A DNA stretch of 64,000 bases. It comes from Adineta ricciae (Eukaryota > Rotifera > Eurotatoria > Adinetida > Adinetidae). Where the stretch lies: positions 25,186 to 89,185 of the forward strand of contig CAJNOJ010000070.1 in NCBI GenBank assembly GCA_905250025.1, in the 5' to 3' direction. The position numbers and the translations under genes are program-made. Shown here one piece after another: positions 1-10,137 of this stretch. Position 1 is the first letter of the stretch. The number at the start of each line of letters is the position of its first letter. Below the pieces are notes generated by a model. The model searched no databases and was not told where the DNA came from. It worked only from the letters and a program-made list of their open reading frames with translations.

Positions 1-691
1 TTTCCTTCGTTCCTATTGTTTTCATTTTGAACTGACGATGTAATCGTTCTACATTTTACTTCGAAGTGTCCTACGTTCATGTTACATACTTGAATCACAG
101 CAGGCTCTTTCTTAGTCTTTGGATATTTGTGCAATTAATAGAAAACATTAGTTAGTACTCTTAGAAGATAGTGTGTAACTGTTTGTGAATGTCTCTCGAA
201 TAGCAGGTTTTCTGTAAATTGAATTCGTACTGGAAAAGTATCTTGAACAGGATTTAACTTACAGATGATGTTGGATTCTTTCTCTGGTAAATATTTCGAT
301 GTCACTCATTAGGAAAGTAGCTGTAGAACAATACTATCGGTTTCATATCACATTTTCATCGCCACATTTTTTGGTGTGGCTAATTACTAAACAACTGCAA
401 TATCTGTTAGAACTTCATTTCACAAATATTTTCATTATTGTCACTGATCGATCACGGAGATTGAAAAACTTCGTCTTATGCTACGTCAAATGTAGATAAT
501 TTCTCGTTGAATAAAACAATTGATTGTTTCATCATCTGTTGATTTAATGATAGATGCATTTTCCGTAAAAAATACTGACGAAAGCATGATGTATATGAGA
601 GAAAAGTCCGTCTGCAAAGATAACGACAAGTATTAAACCATCAGCTTATCACAGTTTTTTTCAATCGATCGACGATAGAATCGTGCTGAAA
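1..691. other. intergenic, no gene recognised
   Basis: AT-rich sequence ahead of the first gene. One 66-codon open frame starts at 301 but shows no domain and no typical signal peptide, so I do not call it. Nothing else is recognised. Confidence 0.5.
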
Positions 692-1672
692 ATGAAACTT
701 TATCTGAGCTTGATATTTCTCGTTCTGTATAATGACTACTGCATAGAATGTGTTCAACCATACTTTCCTGGTCAAATTGTTTTTTCACCAAATAATGGCC
801 AGATGATCTATGGAATTGACGAAGTCAATCAACAAGCATTCACCATTATGAAATACGGCGCGACGGGAGTCGAGAATGGCTTTGCAATGAAACAATTTCC
901 GTATTCAACACCTGATTCTCCACAAGCGAAATATTATGTTCAATTAATTCTCGATTCCGCTCCACTCGGATGCATGTACGGAACATATTGGAAATACGGT
1001 GGAAATTCATACAATCTTTTCCCATCACATTGGGTTAACGGAACATCGTTTACCATCGGAAATTACTTTTCATTCAAATATGAAATGATACCTTCGACAA
1101 ATGCATCTCGAGACGAAGATTATTGGTTTGCAAAGCAAACATGTGAAGTCGACGGTGGACAAGTCTATCCATGTCAAGAGATATTTTTCAAAAAAGGTAC
1201 TGACATTCCACTTCGTTCTACTCAAGTGGTTCGTCGAGGTTGGGCCGTGTTTAAAGAGATAACTAATTATCAGATCATATCCATGGGAAAACCAGATGAG
1301 AAATACTTTCAATCGATTCCACGAAATTGGTCACGTGCATGTCGCGATGTTAACCTTGGACTTTTATATTATCCTCAAACAAGTAAAATCGATGTACAAC
1401 AGAGTTCGCAAGTTCAAATCTGGTTGACAACACCACCACATCGTATTAATGGAAGTGATACTGTTACAGTTCAATGGAAATCTATGAATTGTGAAGATTG
1501 TTTGAGTTGGACACCAAGTGAACTTTCGTTCAATGGTAGAAATTTTAATGAAAAACAAACGTTAACAATAACTCGAGTTAAAGCAGGTGAAAAAACAACG
1601 CTACAACCTATTTTTACTGGTGGAGGTTTTGATCTTGTTCTTCCTCAACTCTATCCGATTTATGTAGAATAA
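692..1672 (+). CDS. secreted protein of unknown function, 326 aa
   Basis: Single-exon gene. An in-frame GTG/CTG lies just upstream, but the first ATG (692) begins a clean signal peptide (MKLYLSLIFLVLY), so I start there. The mature part has many Cys residues and several N-x-S/T glycosylation sites (for example NGTS, NASR, NWSR, NGSD), which fits an extracellular or lumenal protein. The last 90 residues hold a strand-rich segment with the pattern QTLTITRVKAG, reminiscent of a Calx-beta-like or Ig-like fold, but this is a weak resemblance. No enzyme motif is seen. It lies tail to tail with the DEG/ENaC gene, 28 bp apart. Coding status is well supported by length and signal; function is unknown. 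Confidence 0.8.
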   Translation: MKLYLSLIFLVLYNDYCIECVQPYFPGQIVFSPNNGQMIYGIDEVNQQAFTIMKYGATGVENGFAMKQFPYSTPDSPQAKYYVQLILDSAPLGCMYGTYWKYGGNSYNLFPSHWVNGTSFTIGNYFSFKYEMIPSTNASRDEDYWFAKQTCEVDGGQVYPCQEIFFKKGTDIPLRSTQVVRRGWAVFKEITNYQIISMGKPDEKYFQSIPRNWSRACRDVNLGLLYYPQTSKIDVQQSSQVQIWLTTPPHRINGSDTVTVQWKSMNCEDCLSWTPSELSFNGRNFNEKQTLTITRVKAGEKTTLQPIFTGGGFDLVLPQLYPIYVE

Positions 1673-1700
1673 AATCAGATTACAAATACGTATTGATTTC

Positions 1701-3318
1701 TTATGACTGAACCACAGCTGTCCGTTTTGCTTCTCGAGAGGCTTGATATAAAGAACGTATAAGACGATATAACATTTCAGCGAGTTCCATCAATGAGAGA
1801 AAACTTATACCAATCCAGAGACCTGTATTTCCACCAACATTCGAGATTACATCGACGACGCCGATCGTTGCCTGTTGAGAGTAAACTTCCGTACGAGTTG
1901 TTTCATAAGCAACTTCTAAGGATACGTAACCCGATTGTATTTCCGATGTCCATGTTGTGGACCAATTGACAGGTAATGGAACTTGCGATGATTCAACAAA
2001 GGCTTTGATATCGTTCATTAAGAATTGTGGCGGTGCGGAGAGAGAGCTGGATGTGATGGTGAACTCAGAATACGAGCACTCTTGTGTACAATCAGGACAG
2101 AATGTAGACCAAATGCTTTGTGTGTTCATAATTTCTGTTGTCGCTTCGTTATAACATGGATTTTTCAAATCACAAAGTGGAATATTGATGATTTTATCCG
2201 TATTAGGAAGGATAATCGAACGAACATTCCAACGAAAAGGATGACCACAGCCGCATTTTTTATATCTAAAAGAAAACGGTTTCGCTCGTCAAATAGTTTT
2301 CTACCGTGCTTACGTGTAGGCTTGTATACAAGCTAAATAACATGGATACATTGCATATTCATAATCAGTGTCATGATATTCATTGAACATGACTTGCATA
2401 CCAAGATTCAGATTTTCATTGCATGTTGTATAAGGTGCAGGTAAAAATATACTACTCTTCTTCGCATACCCCAATCTATGATGCTTGCCTGGCGCAAGAT
2501 ACATGGCAGCTAATTCTATTAGTGGTAATTGTATGTTATCGTGGACTAATATTGCCATACCGACACCTAGAGAAAATAATCTCATGCAAGATATTCGTAG
2601 ACATCTGATACGAACCGTTCGATAGGTGCGGCACATACTGATGTTGATGTACATAGAAACGTAGTTGTAGAATACCACTGCTCCCGTTATCGGCATTGTA
2701 TTTTAAACCTTCTTGACCTGTCGTTTTCAGAAGAGCATTAAAAGTGTAACAAAGACCAAAATTTGGTGACATAAACCAAGTAAAATTACTTGCTTCGCAT
2801 GGCATACCGTTGTAATTACAATACATCATCATAGAATCAAGCGAGTAGAAAAGATCATTCAGAGATTCGTTTCGATTGAGTTTATACGTTAGGAAATCCT
2901 GAATGTAGTACGATTGTTCAACAGTGAAATGACTTGTATCTGTTGTGTTCGTTAAATTCCGCATGTTTGTATAGTTTAAAAACGGTCCGATAAATCGATC
3001 GTATCGTAGTGGAGAATAATTACAAACAGTTACTGCAGGAAAAGCTTGTGGCCATTCCAAAATAATCGATACAGACGTCTGCGTCGGATAAGTAAAATAT
3101 GCAAGAATAGCTTCAGTGACAAAATAAACCATAACACCAAAGAATATCAGTAGAGACGCAGTCCAGAAGATACGGTTATGAGTACTTTCACTACGCGCTA
3201 TACCTGGTATACCATGTGTTGATGTATTCAAGCCAAATTCCTTAACAATTGAACCAGCTCGATGCCGTTTTTTACCGGAATTTGGTATCTCAGGATTTGG
3301 TATCCAAGCCGTTGCCAT
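1701..3318 (-). CDS. DEG/ENaC-family (amiloride-sensitive) sodium channel subunit, 506 aa
   Basis: Three exons: 2616-3318, 2314-2566 and 1701-2265, with introns of 49 and 48 bp; the joined length is 507 codons. The N-terminus carries the family's His-Gly gating motif (STHGIPGI), then TM1 (about residues 50-72) with a following FPAVTVCNYSPL block typical of the post-TM1 region. The large extracellular loop has many N-glycosylation sites and Cys residues, including a CGCGHPF block restored by the second splice. Before TM2 there is a Cys cluster (CPDCTQECSY). TM2 contains the selectivity filter G-I-S in GLWIGISFLSLMEL. The protein should act as a subunit of a trimeric cation channel at the plasma membrane. 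Gating stimulus (peptide, acid, mechanical) cannot be told from sequence. Confidence 0.93.
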
Positions 3319-3795
3319 ATCGATTTCAGTAAGAGAAAATGCAATGACGAACTAGTCACGACGAGCAAGACACTAACTGCGTATGTGATGACAGACAAAA
3401 CTTTTTAAAATATCGATATTCTTTTTTTTCTTTGCAGAAAAGCACTCTTGATGATTAAAAATTTTTCAAGATGGAAGGAAAACGGTAAATGATAAAATCG
3501 AAAAAATGAAATTGATTAACGATCTAATTCATTTTGATAGTTCAAACAATCACTCTCAGCGTTTTTCGGCTCCTCTTTCTCTAATTACTATACACATACA
3601 CAAGTCACACGATAGTTTAGTCATGTAGTTGTAACGTTCTAACTAATTACGTTGATACTTTTTCGATCTATAAAATTATTTTAATGAATACGACGAGATG
3701 AAAAAGAGAAAAAAAACACAATTTCATCGATGTGATGATTGTGTAATTACTCAAGCATGTGTCATAGGACAAATCGGTCAGTTGTTTGCTTCTAT
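3319..3795. other. intergenic between channel and receptor
   Basis: AT-rich sequence upstream of the channel gene and downstream of the receptor. The short open frames here run across the receptor's 3' end and are shadows. No element recognised. Confidence 0.5.
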
Positions 3796-4770
3796 TCAAG
3801 ATTTTTTTTCTTCAAGACGCGTTTGTATAACTTTCTTGCAGATAATTTTGTTGATGAAACGTTTCACTTCATTTCGAAATGCTTTGGAGACAAATATGAA
3901 GACAAATACGTTCGAACAAAATGGTATATGATGAGTGAAACTAAGAACTGCGAATATAAAATTACCAATCGCTGATTCCAAGTCGGTTTTGAGTTTCGCT
4001 TTGGTCGCTGCCGAGTAAACATAAAACATATTCAAAAAGATCGTAAAGAGTATGAAAATAATATCTTGTGCGAATAAGCAGCGAAGCAGCTGGAGATCCT
4101 TCTTGGTCATCTGTCGAACTTCCCTTCGGCTTTGACGGGCCGCTAATCGAATGTGTCGAACATTTTTGAAAGCGAGTACAATCAATACAATCATCGTTAT
4201 ACTAAATATTGATGTTATAACTAACGAGGAGTATGAGATAAAATCAAGATAACTTTCCGTTGGATCAAAGTAACACACGTGGAATGAAGGGTAAAACTCT
4301 TCAAGATTCACTCGAATGAGTATGTGCACAAAGAATATTAACCAAACTATACTATTGATACTACACAAGAGATAAGCTAATCGTTTCGAGCTGTATAAAC
4401 GTGTATCGATATTTTGTGAAGATATCAGCAACCGATCAATCGATGCTAAGATAAGAAACATTGGTAATGTTGCAGAAAAGTAAAATCCAACGTAGAAAAA
4501 TAGTTTACATATGATCACGTTTGAATTTTGTACGCTGATTCCATAACCGTAGGTGAGGATTGAGCCGATAATGTATGAATTGTTGTAGCACGAATCGAAG
4601 ATTAAACAGACTTGCATATAAAAGACGCACACATTTTTTCGCCAGGATTTCTTCAAGAATATGAGAATACTGAAAAAGTTGCCGATATTTCCGATAATGA
4701 ACAATATTGGACCAATGTATTTGTACAAATAGAAGTTACTTTGATTCAAGACATCGATAACGTGGCTCAT
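3796..4770 (-). CDS. rhodopsin-like 7TM receptor, 324 aa
   Basis: Intronless. The frame is open further 5', but only through a TTG; the first ATG is at 4770. Seven hydrophobic segments are visible, with an N-glycosylated N-terminus (NQSNF). TM3 ends in LILASIDRLL, the position of the DRY motif, here reduced to IDR. The third cytoplasmic loop is basic (RQSRREVRQMTKKD). TM7 ends with CSNVFVFIFVSKAFRNE in place of NPxxY, followed by a Lys/Arg-rich tail. This divergent class-A type is abundant in rotifers. Ligand is unknown. It is not part of the three-gene array at 47.6-51.5 kb. Confidence 0.85.
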   Translation of the reverse strand: MSHVIDVLNQSNFYLYKYIGPILFIIGNIGNFFSILIFLKKSWRKNVCVFYMQVCLIFDSCYNNSYIIGSILTYGYGISVQNSNVIICKLFFYVGFYFSATLPMFLILASIDRLLISSQNIDTRLYSSKRLAYLLCSINSIVWLIFFVHILIRVNLEEFYPSFHVCYFDPTESYLDFISYSSLVITSIFSITMIVLIVLAFKNVRHIRLAARQSRREVRQMTKKDLQLLRCLFAQDIIFILFTIFLNMFYVYSAATKAKLKTDLESAIGNFIFAVLSFTHHIPFCSNVFVFIFVSKAFRNEVKRFINKIICKKVIQTRLEEKKS

Positions 4771-5074
4771 GGTTCTTTTTCCAGATCTATCTGCCGACAA
4801 AATTCTGTTGTTATGTTGAAGTCTGCATTTGGCGCATTAATTCAGATGCAATGAAATTTACAGGGTTGGTAAGTCAAAAGCGACGTGTGTGGTTTTGATA
4901 ATTTCATTAACTATCTTGATCTGTCAAAAACAGTGTCGAAGACTTCAAAACCTCTTTTCCTTCTAGAAGTACTAAACTATCAATATGTAAATGTGATGAT
5001 ATTCTTTGGTTCTTTGTTAAACAATATATCACAAAAAAAATCAGAGCCAATAACAGAAGTAAGTTCATGTCAGC

Positions 5075-5974
5075 TTAACCGAGTTTTGAACGAAATTCAT
5101 CCATGGAAAAATTGGGATCGATTTTTCGACCTTTGGGTACTGCAGCTTCCTTATGTCCTAGTACACGAGCAGTAGGAACACCGTAGGCTTTTTGCAGAGC
5201 TTTTACGCCTTTGATATAGCTCTGATACTGTACTTCTGGCCAGTGAGCGTGCCCACTATTGGTTGCTGGTAAGCCGGAAGCTTCAGCTTCGATACCAATT
5301 GCATTGCTATTGCCGTAAATAGAGTCATCAATGGTGCTGCCAGCATGGTAGGAGCGACCTGCTGCAATAACAAACCAGGTACCAGTACGGCCTAAGCCAA
5401 GTTGTGCTAGTGGACCTTTGAGACTGCTTGTACCATCTCGAACGACCGCTAACGATGGAAAGTCGCCTGTGGCTGGGCCTGCTGTATGATGAACAATAAT
5501 GCCTTTTACTGAACTCATTACACCATGTCCGCGAGTCTTCCAACCAGCAACTTCGACAACCTTGAGACCAGCTGTTCGAAGTATATCGGCTAAGCCTGTG
5601 AGCATTGTGTTCACTGGTTTGCCTGATCCAGAAGTGGAACCGCCTTTCTTACAACACTGAATGTTTTCAGCACCAGGACAAATACCTGCGTAAGGCGTTC
5701 CACCACCAGATCGGCAAACTGCTGCATCTTTGCACGTGGAACTAAATGATTAAAGAGTAAAATCTTCATAGTAACCAGACAGTTCATCTTACCAACTACA
5801 ACATTGAATGTTAGCAGCACCAGGACACAAACCTGCTAAAGATGTGCCACCACGATTACTGCAGACGCCCTTATCGATACAGGCATTTGCAGACCAACAT
5901 CCGGCTGCGGATGTTACTTGCGTGTAAACTGCGATCAAAGAAAATAACGTGGACAAAAGTATAACACAATGCAT
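5075..5974 (-). CDS. secreted N-acetylmuramoyl-L-alanine amidase (Amidase_2/PGRP fold) with two Cys-rich motifs, 282 aa
   Basis: Two exons: 5793-5974 and 5075-5741, 51-bp intron; 283 codons when joined. I choose the ATG at 5974 because it begins a signal peptide (MHCVILLSTLFSLIAVYTQV); an in-frame ATG at 6088 would place a long charged stretch before it. After the signal there are two copies of a short Cys module ending in CPGAxNIQCC, the second restored by splicing, then a Gly/Ser linker. The C-terminal 170 residues match bacterial/phage amidases: IVHHTAGP with the first Zn-binding His, PSLAVVRDG, GPLAQLGLGRTGT, SYHAGS with a second His, and VLGHKEAAVPKGRKIDPNF with the last ligand region. 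It should cut peptidoglycan outside the cell, for feeding or defence. The close match to actinobacterial-style motifs rather than animal PGRPs suggests transfer. Confidence 0.9.
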
Positions 5975-6532
5975 ACTGTAATCACTGTGAAAGTTAAGCA
6001 ATGATCGATATACTCTTTTACTCTGAAGAAAAAATGTAGTTTCCAAGTATATATATATATTGTTGTTTTTCTTTCTTTCTTTCTTCATTAACGCAGAGAA
6101 ATAAGAAAAGATTAGTTATTAATGCCATCGGAAAACAATCGAATCACCAAAAGTAATATCTTGAAAATGAAATTACTAATACTCATTTTTCAGATCTCAA
6201 TTTACTGAGAGAACCAATTCAAATAGGTGTAAATCCACACATGTAACTCTAATAAGTGTCCTACTTCAGAAATAACAATATTTTTCATATTTGTGATCAT
6301 GTTTGGAACTGAGTCCTCTCTATTCATCATAAGATTCCTTCCAGTGTCAACAAATCTATCAATATTTGCTAAAATGTCCTTATCTCTTGTTTTTCACACA
6401 TTTTACAAACCCTATTTGAGTGTTCCGATGATTACTTTATTATGAACAAACGAAATGATTTATATAATTCAGAATGATGTTCTTTCAAAGATGAAACTGC
6501 AGAAAGTAACACATGCTATTTGTTTTGAAATT
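5975..6532. other. intergenic, contains microsatellites
   Basis: Sequence between the amidase start and the homeobox gene's 3' end. It holds a short (AT)n run and a (TTTC)n run near 6050-6085. No gene recognised. Confidence 0.5.
6048..6086. repeat. microsatellites (AT)n then (CTTT)n
   Basis: About seven AT units are followed by a pyrimidine run with repeated CTTT, directly upstream of the amidase gene on the minus strand. Confidence 0.7.
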
Positions 6533-7090
6533 TTACGCAGCAACCGATGCGAGCAGAACGGGTGGAAGTACAGGTAGAGCGGGAAGTGCAATTGTATTGC
6601 GTAATTCTTGCTTGAACTTCATTCGTCGTCGTGCAAACCATTGTTGAATTTTGTATCGTTCGATTTGTAAGTCTTGAACGAGCACGGAACATTCTTGTCT
6701 ATTTAAATATCGACTATGAGCAAACGTGTTTTCTAATCGTTCAAGCTGCGATAATGTAAATCGACGACGCTGAAGCGCATGTGTGTTTTCATTAAGTAGA
6801 GAACGTGAAGCGTCGACAAGTGCTTTTGATATCGACGATTTATTATTATTTTTCCGTAACTGACAAATAAGTTGACAAAATCGCTTGTTTTCACAGAGAG
6901 ATTGAACCATGCATGCATGCTTTCTAGCAACAACATCTAAATTAGAATCATGGAAGCTTTATTTAGCGATTTGTGCTATGATTACTAGAGATTATGTTGG
7001 TTCGGAAGTCTTCATACTCGCATCCAACTACTTTTGAAGTTTTTCTCAGATGAGGAACTTACCAAATGATCGTTTCTTCCTCTTAGTCAT
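6533..7090 (-). CDS. small homeodomain protein lacking Asn51, 143 aa
   Basis: Two exons: 7063-7090 and 6533-6936, with a 126-bp intron; 144 codons when joined. Exon 1 encodes a basic start (MTKRKKRSF). The homeodomain spans about residues 62-121 with RRRFTLSQLERLENTF as helix 1 and the recognition helix KIQQWFARRRMKFKQE. Core positions F8, L16, F20, W48, F49 and R53 are kept, but the nearly invariant Asn51 is replaced by Arg and position 50 is Ala. The 25-residue C-terminus is Ala/Leu/Pro-rich. No other domain is present. Loss of Asn51 should weaken normal TAAT recognition, so this is either a divergent DNA binder or a homeodomain used for something else. Family (PRD/NK/other) cannot be fixed by eye. 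Confidence 0.85.
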
Positions 7091-7695
7091 GAATTTTGTA
7101 CAAACGATTTTAGCAATGTGAACATGATTCGCTGACCGACACTATGATTTTATATACGTTATGTGCAAAACGTATCCAAACGGTCAATATATATGTTACA
7201 AAACAAAAGATGACCTCAGCAACGTTCGTACATCGTTGTTATCAACGGTGAGAATAAGGGTCAGAAACGAATTATCTTAACACAAGAGATCCCGATGATG
7301 TGACATCTGGATCGAATGTTATCAAGATGTTTGAGAGACGTTCCACGAGAAAACCACGGATTTTTAGTATAGATCATAACATGTGGATCAACAGATTTCG
7401 AATCTGACTCGACAGGAAGCTAAGTTTTATTGACCCATATAAAATCCAAAATATTACGGCTAAAAGATTTTCTCAAAAATTGAGCCATATACTAATCGAC
7501 AGAGCTTGACTTGCTCTACAAAACTGCCTAAATGACATTTTCTGTTTCGCTTACGTACATTAATTAGGTGTCACATCATTTGTTTAGCGCCTTTTGATGA
7601 ATGTTGAAAAGGTTTAGAAACTCAAGTGATCTCAATGAAAATTGTTCATACTAATATGAATTATAGGCCAACCAATGAAGGTAAATATAGATCTT
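7091..7695. other. intergenic upstream of the homeobox gene
   Basis: AT-rich sequence with no convincing open frame. It should contain the homeobox promoter, but no motif could be picked out with confidence. Confidence 0.4.
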
Positions 7696-7875
7696 TTATT
7701 TTATTCTTTTTCAAAAGTTATGCTCTAGCACTAGCGAATAATACAATTATTTGCTACCAGTTCATTCCTACCATTTTATCGTATAGCATTGAGTGAGAAA
7801 AAGTGTTTCAATCTAGCTGAAATCTTGGGGCATGATTATTGTACATGTCGGTAACGAATATCAAATTCAAACCAT
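7696..7875 (-). pseudogene. decayed copy of the 3' end of an NHL-repeat gene
   Basis: About 170 bp here align, at roughly 80 percent by eye, with 10017-10190, which covers the last codons and 3' flank of the intact NHL gene. On the minus strand the last codons read VTDMYNNHAPRFQLD then stop, against VADMYNNRVQRFQLN in the intact gene. Similarity continues about 100 bp beyond the stop, so the copy arose at DNA level and included 3' flanking sequence. No further NHL repeats are found upstream, so only the tail is left. Alternatively it could be the last exon of a decayed RING-NHL gene whose RING part lies at 8.5-8.9 kb. Confidence 0.7.
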
Positions 7876-7977
7876 GAGGACATCAATACTGCGAGCTGCT
7901 CTGTATTCTCACAACTTTGAAAATTGATTAGTTATGTCTATAGATAAAATGGTCTATATATCTATTCATGTCTGGTT

Positions 7978-8302
7978 TCACAGTTTATCAGATATGCAAA
8001 GTATTTCGTAGGTAGACATTTTATAATATTTAAAAAATTGCGGATCCTCGTGTTGAAGTGCGCTTTTGAGATGAGCATCTGCACTAATGATCTGTTCTAC
8101 AATATCAGCCAGATCCTCAAATTTTCCCATCGAATATTTGGAGATTGATTCCGGGATGTCAGGGATTTTATACAGCTTAATAACATAACAATATTCGGAG
8201 ATACGAATTTCCTCACGTAGAAACCAACTCCTACAAAGATGATGACACGCCATTTCCGATATTGCTTTTGGCTGTGGAGATATTTTGAATTTTGGTGCAC
8301 TT
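7978..8302 (-). CDS. possible exon, unknown protein
   Basis: An open frame of about 108 codons follows a good acceptor (TTGTATTTTAG at about 8303). The translation (starting GASAPKFKISPQ) has no domain I know; it contains an acidic amphipathic stretch (KFEDLADIVEQIISADAH). No matching donor could be fixed with certainty. It may be a 3' exon of the RING gene immediately upstream or an unrelated fragment. Low confidence. Confidence 0.25.
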
Positions 8303-8494
8303 GCTCCTAAAATACAAGAATAGCTCACTACTTTATTGGAAAAAAGTTCATGGATAAATGAGTCATACAACTTCACGAAAACGAATCGAAATATTAAGTC
8401 AATATTCTGGGATTTTTTCATAATTTATTCAATGAATTTCTTTTGAAAACTTGACTCGAAAATCACAATACACTTCTAGCTTTCGACAAAAGAA

Positions 8495-8905
8495 TTATAC
8501 GAAAATGCTGCTTTCAAGAGATTTATTTATACGAATATGGGTCGAACGAGTCCTTATCGTTTTCCAATTCTCGCCTTCTTGATCTTCGCAATATGCAGAA
8601 AATTCATACATACGAGCGTTTGGGTTTGCAGGTTTATTTGTTTTCATACGGTCAACAATATTATGAATTACTCTGTTCAACGGTAATTGTCCAATATCTT
8701 GTTGTGACACTTGTACATTACATCTAAACGGACATTTAAAATCCCCCTTTGCACGGATCACACCTTCGATGCATTTGAAGCACAACGTATGAGAACAAGG
8801 TAGAATTCTTGGATCTTCATATAGTTCCATACATATAGGACATGTGACTTCCTCTTGTAAATCCTTGTATGAATCATCTGCTTTCGCCATTTCTAGAATA
8901 TGCAT
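8495..8905 (-). CDS. RING-finger protein, probably 5' part of a TRIM-like gene
   Basis: The translation has a C3HC4 RING at about residues 20-65: CPICMELYEDPRILPCSHTL then CFKCIEG and CPFRC. ATGs lie at 8905 and 8890; the second (MAKADD) is an equally good start. After the RING there is CEDQEGENW, which may be the start of a B-box, but no full B-box follows and the frame ends at 8495 without a domain. The gene is therefore either truncated or continues through an intron I could not place; a GTATGT at about 8606 is a candidate donor. Likely an E3 ubiquitin ligase fragment. An NHL tail copy lies 0.7 kb downstream on the same strand, which would fit a decayed TRIM-NHL gene. Confidence 0.65.
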   Translation of the reverse strand: MHILEMAKADDSYKDLQEEVTCPICMELYEDPRILPCSHTLCFKCIEGVIRAKGDFKCPFRCNVQVSQQDIGQLPLNRVIHNIVDRMKTNKPANPNARMYEFSAYCEDQEGENWKTIRTRSTHIRINKSLESSIFV

Positions 8906-8929
8906 AAAACGTCATATGACTGTGCAAAC

Positions 8930-9277
8930 TTATTTCATAATGTTGTATTTATTGTCCGATACACTCATCGAAAGCGATTCGCATATATCGCAATAGTCAT
9001 AGAAAAATGCGTACTCCACTTTCTTTTCAATTTCAGCGTGGGTTAAAATGCATTTTAAAATCACGTGCATTGTCGCAATTACCTGCACTCTCAAAATTCC
9101 AATGTGAGGTAAACTGAATTGAAGAGCAAAATCAATATTACTGCTATGGATTTTGCTGGTAAAAGTGAGTCCCGTTGTATGTGACAACTTGCTGTAGTAA
9201 TTGTGTTGTTGGGGAAAATAATAATGCTTCTTTCCCTTTGTTTCTTTTTTGAAACATCGGCAATCAACATTGTGCAT
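8930..9277 (-). CDS. possible small protein, unknown
   Basis: A 115-codon frame with a true ATG (9277). The product is rich in Lys, His, Tyr and Cys with no signal peptide and no known domain. A GTAATTGC within it could be a splice donor. Reported only because it is longer than most random frames in this AT-rich DNA. Confidence 0.2.
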   Translation of the reverse strand: MHNVDCRCFKKETKGKKHYYFPQQHNYYSKLSHTTGLTFTSKIHSSNIDFALQFSLPHIGILRVQVIATMHVILKCILTHAEIEKKVEYAFFYDYCDICESLSMSVSDNKYNIMK

Positions 9278-10016
9278 ACTTAGCGATATGTCTTTAAATG
9301 TCCACCTGAGAGTTTTCTGATAAAAAAATTCATTTATCTATTCCATAGTTCAACATCGAATACTTCTACCAGCTTTTCTTGGTTTAGATGCTTTATGTCA
9401 AACTAAATCAATTATAGGTAAAAATACATTTGTTTTTGTACTTGAAAATATTTCAAAATCTTCAAACTAATCGATGGACAAGTAAATAGTTCTCAAAAAC
9501 GAACTCTCCATCGATAGAATGTCATTCTATTTCATACCGCAGTTATACGCGTAGACTAGCGCATAACCTAAGTTTCGAATCTCCACGATCTGTCGTAGCG
9601 CACCAATAAAAAATGTTCAGGATGTTTCACAACATCATTATCTACAAACTATTATGTGAAGAGTTGGTTGAATTTTAGCTTTGGGAAAGAGAAAAGTCCT
9701 TACTTTATAATACACAAAATATCTCATAGTTTGATTCACGTGATGCATTACTTTAAACATTCGGTAAGAAGAATAAATTAAACTACCAAGTAAGACACAT
9801 CGATTTGTCTGATGTAACGGTATAAATAATTCAGCAAACTAGGTGTTATATACTGTGAAGAGAAATTCATTCTTTTATAAGAATTTTAAAAGTGAAAAAA
9901 CGATCTAGAAGGATATAAGTATAGTCTTCAATCCGATTTAGACGACTGTACTTGTAGAATAACATACCACAACTTCATTTCAAAGTGAATGATGAGAGTC
10001 TATGTCATGTATAAAT
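9278..10016. other. intergenic, nothing recognised
   Basis: AT-rich DNA with no long frame, no terminal repeats and no RNA gene I can identify. The last part flanks the NHL gene's 3' end. Confidence 0.5.
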
Positions 10017-10137
10017 ATGAATTTCATTGCTTTCAATTTTTTCAAAAGTTATATTCAAGCATTAGCGAATAGTACAATTATTTACTGCGAATCCGTCTCT
10101 GTCATTTTGTCATATAAGATTGAGTGAGAAAAGTGTC

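Noticed and set aside
299-499. 66-codon plus-strand frame in the left intergenic region
   Set aside because: No domain or typical signal peptide, and no splice context; length is expected by chance in this DNA.
5328-5543. 71-codon frame inside the amidase gene
   Set aside because: Alternate-frame shadow of the amidase exon.
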